64,000 nt of DNA from an uncultured Roseateles sp. Lineage in GTDB: Bacteria > Pseudomonadota > Gammaproteobacteria > Burkholderiales > Burkholderiaceae_C. The stretch's first letter is position 1, and every line of letters starts with the position of its first letter. Below, in pieces: positions 63,346 through 64,000 of the stretch. Made by a program: the position numbers and the translations under genes. The stretch covers positions 1 through 64,000 of the forward strand of contig NZ_CAMFJS010000006.1 in the NCBI RefSeq assembly GCF_945956965.1. Direction: 5' to 3'. The notes under the pieces are model-generated. The model was not told the origin of the DNA and did not search any database. It worked only from the letters and a program-made list of their open reading frames with translations.

Positions 63346-63395
63346 CTATGGGCATTGATTCTGCACGTCAAGTGCCACTTTGCGGGCTCGATCTT

Positions 63396-63414
63396 GCCAG
63401 GGTATATCCCTGGC
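63396..63414. repeat. 7-bp inverted repeat downstream of the FHA gene
   Basis: GCCAGGG and CCCTGGC flank TATAT, 27 bases after the stop of the FHA gene. Without a T-run it is at best a weak terminator; the TATAT centre may instead mark an operator for the GGDEF gene. Confidence 0.35.
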
Positions 63415-63440
63415 TGAGCCACTCAATCGCGGGGACTGAT

Positions 63441-64000
63441 TCAGCCGTGCACAAACTGCATCTGAGTGCCGGCCAGCTCGATCACGTCGCCATTCTTCAG
63501 GGCCACCGATTCACCGGTCAGCGGGCTGCCGTTGACGCTGGGTCGGGCCAGGCCTTCCACATGGGCAAACACATAGCCGCTGGGGCGCTTGGTGATGGAG
63601 GCCACCTGCACGCCGGGCTTGCCCACGGTGGTGACGACCTTGGTCAGGCTGACCTCGCGGCCGGCGGCGGCGCCCGTCAGCACCTTGATGGTGGCTGGCA
63701 AGGCGGTGGCGGCGGTGGGCAGTGAGGCAAAAGCCGAAGGCAGGCCGAAGCCGCTGGGCGTGGCCCCGGCAGCGCCCGACTTCAGGATCATGGTCTTCTC
63801 GTAGTCGCCGTTGTCTTCCAGCAAAAACTTGATCTTGTACTTGCCGATTTCGACCGTGTCATTGTTGGCCAGCAACTGCTTCTTGATGGCTTTGCCATTG
63901 ATGTAGGTGCCGTTGGTGGAGTTGAGGTCTTCGATGAAGACGTCGGCGCCCACCATTTGCAGTACGGCGTGCTCGCCGCTCACCGCCAGGTTGTCGATGA
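63441..64000 (-). CDS. FHA-domain protein, C-terminal part
   Basis: At least 186 residues of a protein that continues past the right edge: the codons before the GTG at 63983 (IDNLAV) fit an FHA strand, so that GTG is not the true start. A first FHA domain has VSGEHAVLQ and EDLNSTNGTYINGKAI, then a linker, then a second FHA-like domain with the weaker SITKRPSGYVFAHVEGLARPSVNG. FHA domains bind phosphothreonine and link kinases or secretion systems to partners. Its neighbours are a GGDEF cyclase and an HDOD protein. Confidence 0.88.
   Translation of the reverse strand, partial: IDNLAVSGEHAVLQMVGADVFIEDLNSTNGTYINGKAIKKQLLANNDTVEIGKYKIKFLLEDNGDYEKTMILKSGAAGATPSGFGLPSAFASLPTAATALPATIKVLTGAAAGREVSLTKVVTTVGKPGVQVASITKRPSGYVFAHVEGLARPSVNGSPLTGESVALKNGDVIELAGTQMQFVHG

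Overview
The window is about 64 kb of high-GC DNA with dense, operon-packed genes. The gene set points to a betaproteobacterium of the Burkholderiales, most likely the Roseateles/Rubrivivax/Paucibacter group. Supporting signs are the kdsD-kdsC-lptC order, TPR-GGDEF proteins, a DTW-domain tRNA enzyme, large family-5 solute receptors with an LRYAF...AET.FDP start, and frequent GTG/TTG starts. No rRNA, tRNA, CRISPR array, prophage or intact insertion sequence was seen.

Layout. 1-3.2 kb: the 3' part of a phosphoethanolamine-transferase/sulfatase-type gene, then a leftward block with a small protein and a spermidine-synthase-like membrane system split over two genes. 3.4-4.8 kb: a DUF454 membrane protein and a lipase-like hydrolase. 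4.9-16.6 kb: a large peptide-importer locus. Four tandem paralogous family-5 solute receptors run leftward, and two permeases plus a fused double ATPase run rightward from the shared upstream region, ending in a clear terminator. 16.7-21.1 kb: two overlapping TPR-membrane-GGDEF diguanylate cyclases. 21-25.4 kb: a SulP anion transporter, a Kef-type antiporter and a GNAT acetyltransferase. 25.7-28.8 kb: a MacAB-like exporter (adaptor, ATPase, permease).

29-32 kb: a PhzS-like flavin monooxygenase and a divergent MarR regulator share a short promoter region with a perfect TGTTATA-N3-TATAACA palindrome; a LivK-type solute receptor without its own transporter follows. 32-32.65 kb is a gene-free scar with a 45-bp remnant closely matching the glutamate dehydrogenase gene about 4 kb downstream. 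32.7-38.3 kb: a small secreted protein, a large metzincin-like metalloprotease, glutamate dehydrogenase with a UUCG-loop terminator, and a family-3 solute-binding protein. 38.4-41.5 kb: the Kdo/LPS operon kdsD-kdsC-lptC followed by a short-chain dehydrogenase where lptA usually sits.

41.6-64 kb is mixed housekeeping and accessory content: a CBM9/DUF5916 outer-membrane-type protein with a possible leader peptide, a glycine-rich RRM protein, a membrane protein coupled to a BtuF-like receptor, MarC, a GMC oxidoreductase, an M17 aminopeptidase, a thioredoxin-like protein, a SWIM-SNF2 ATPase, a conserved hypothetical protein coupled to a DTW tRNA-modifying enzyme, a B12-binding radical SAM protein, a TIGR03790-type lipoprotein, a TSUP permease behind an intrinsic terminator, and a signalling group of HDOD, GGDEF and FHA proteins that runs off the right edge. 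Start codons were chosen by ribosome-binding sites and protein alignment from memory; no database search was run.
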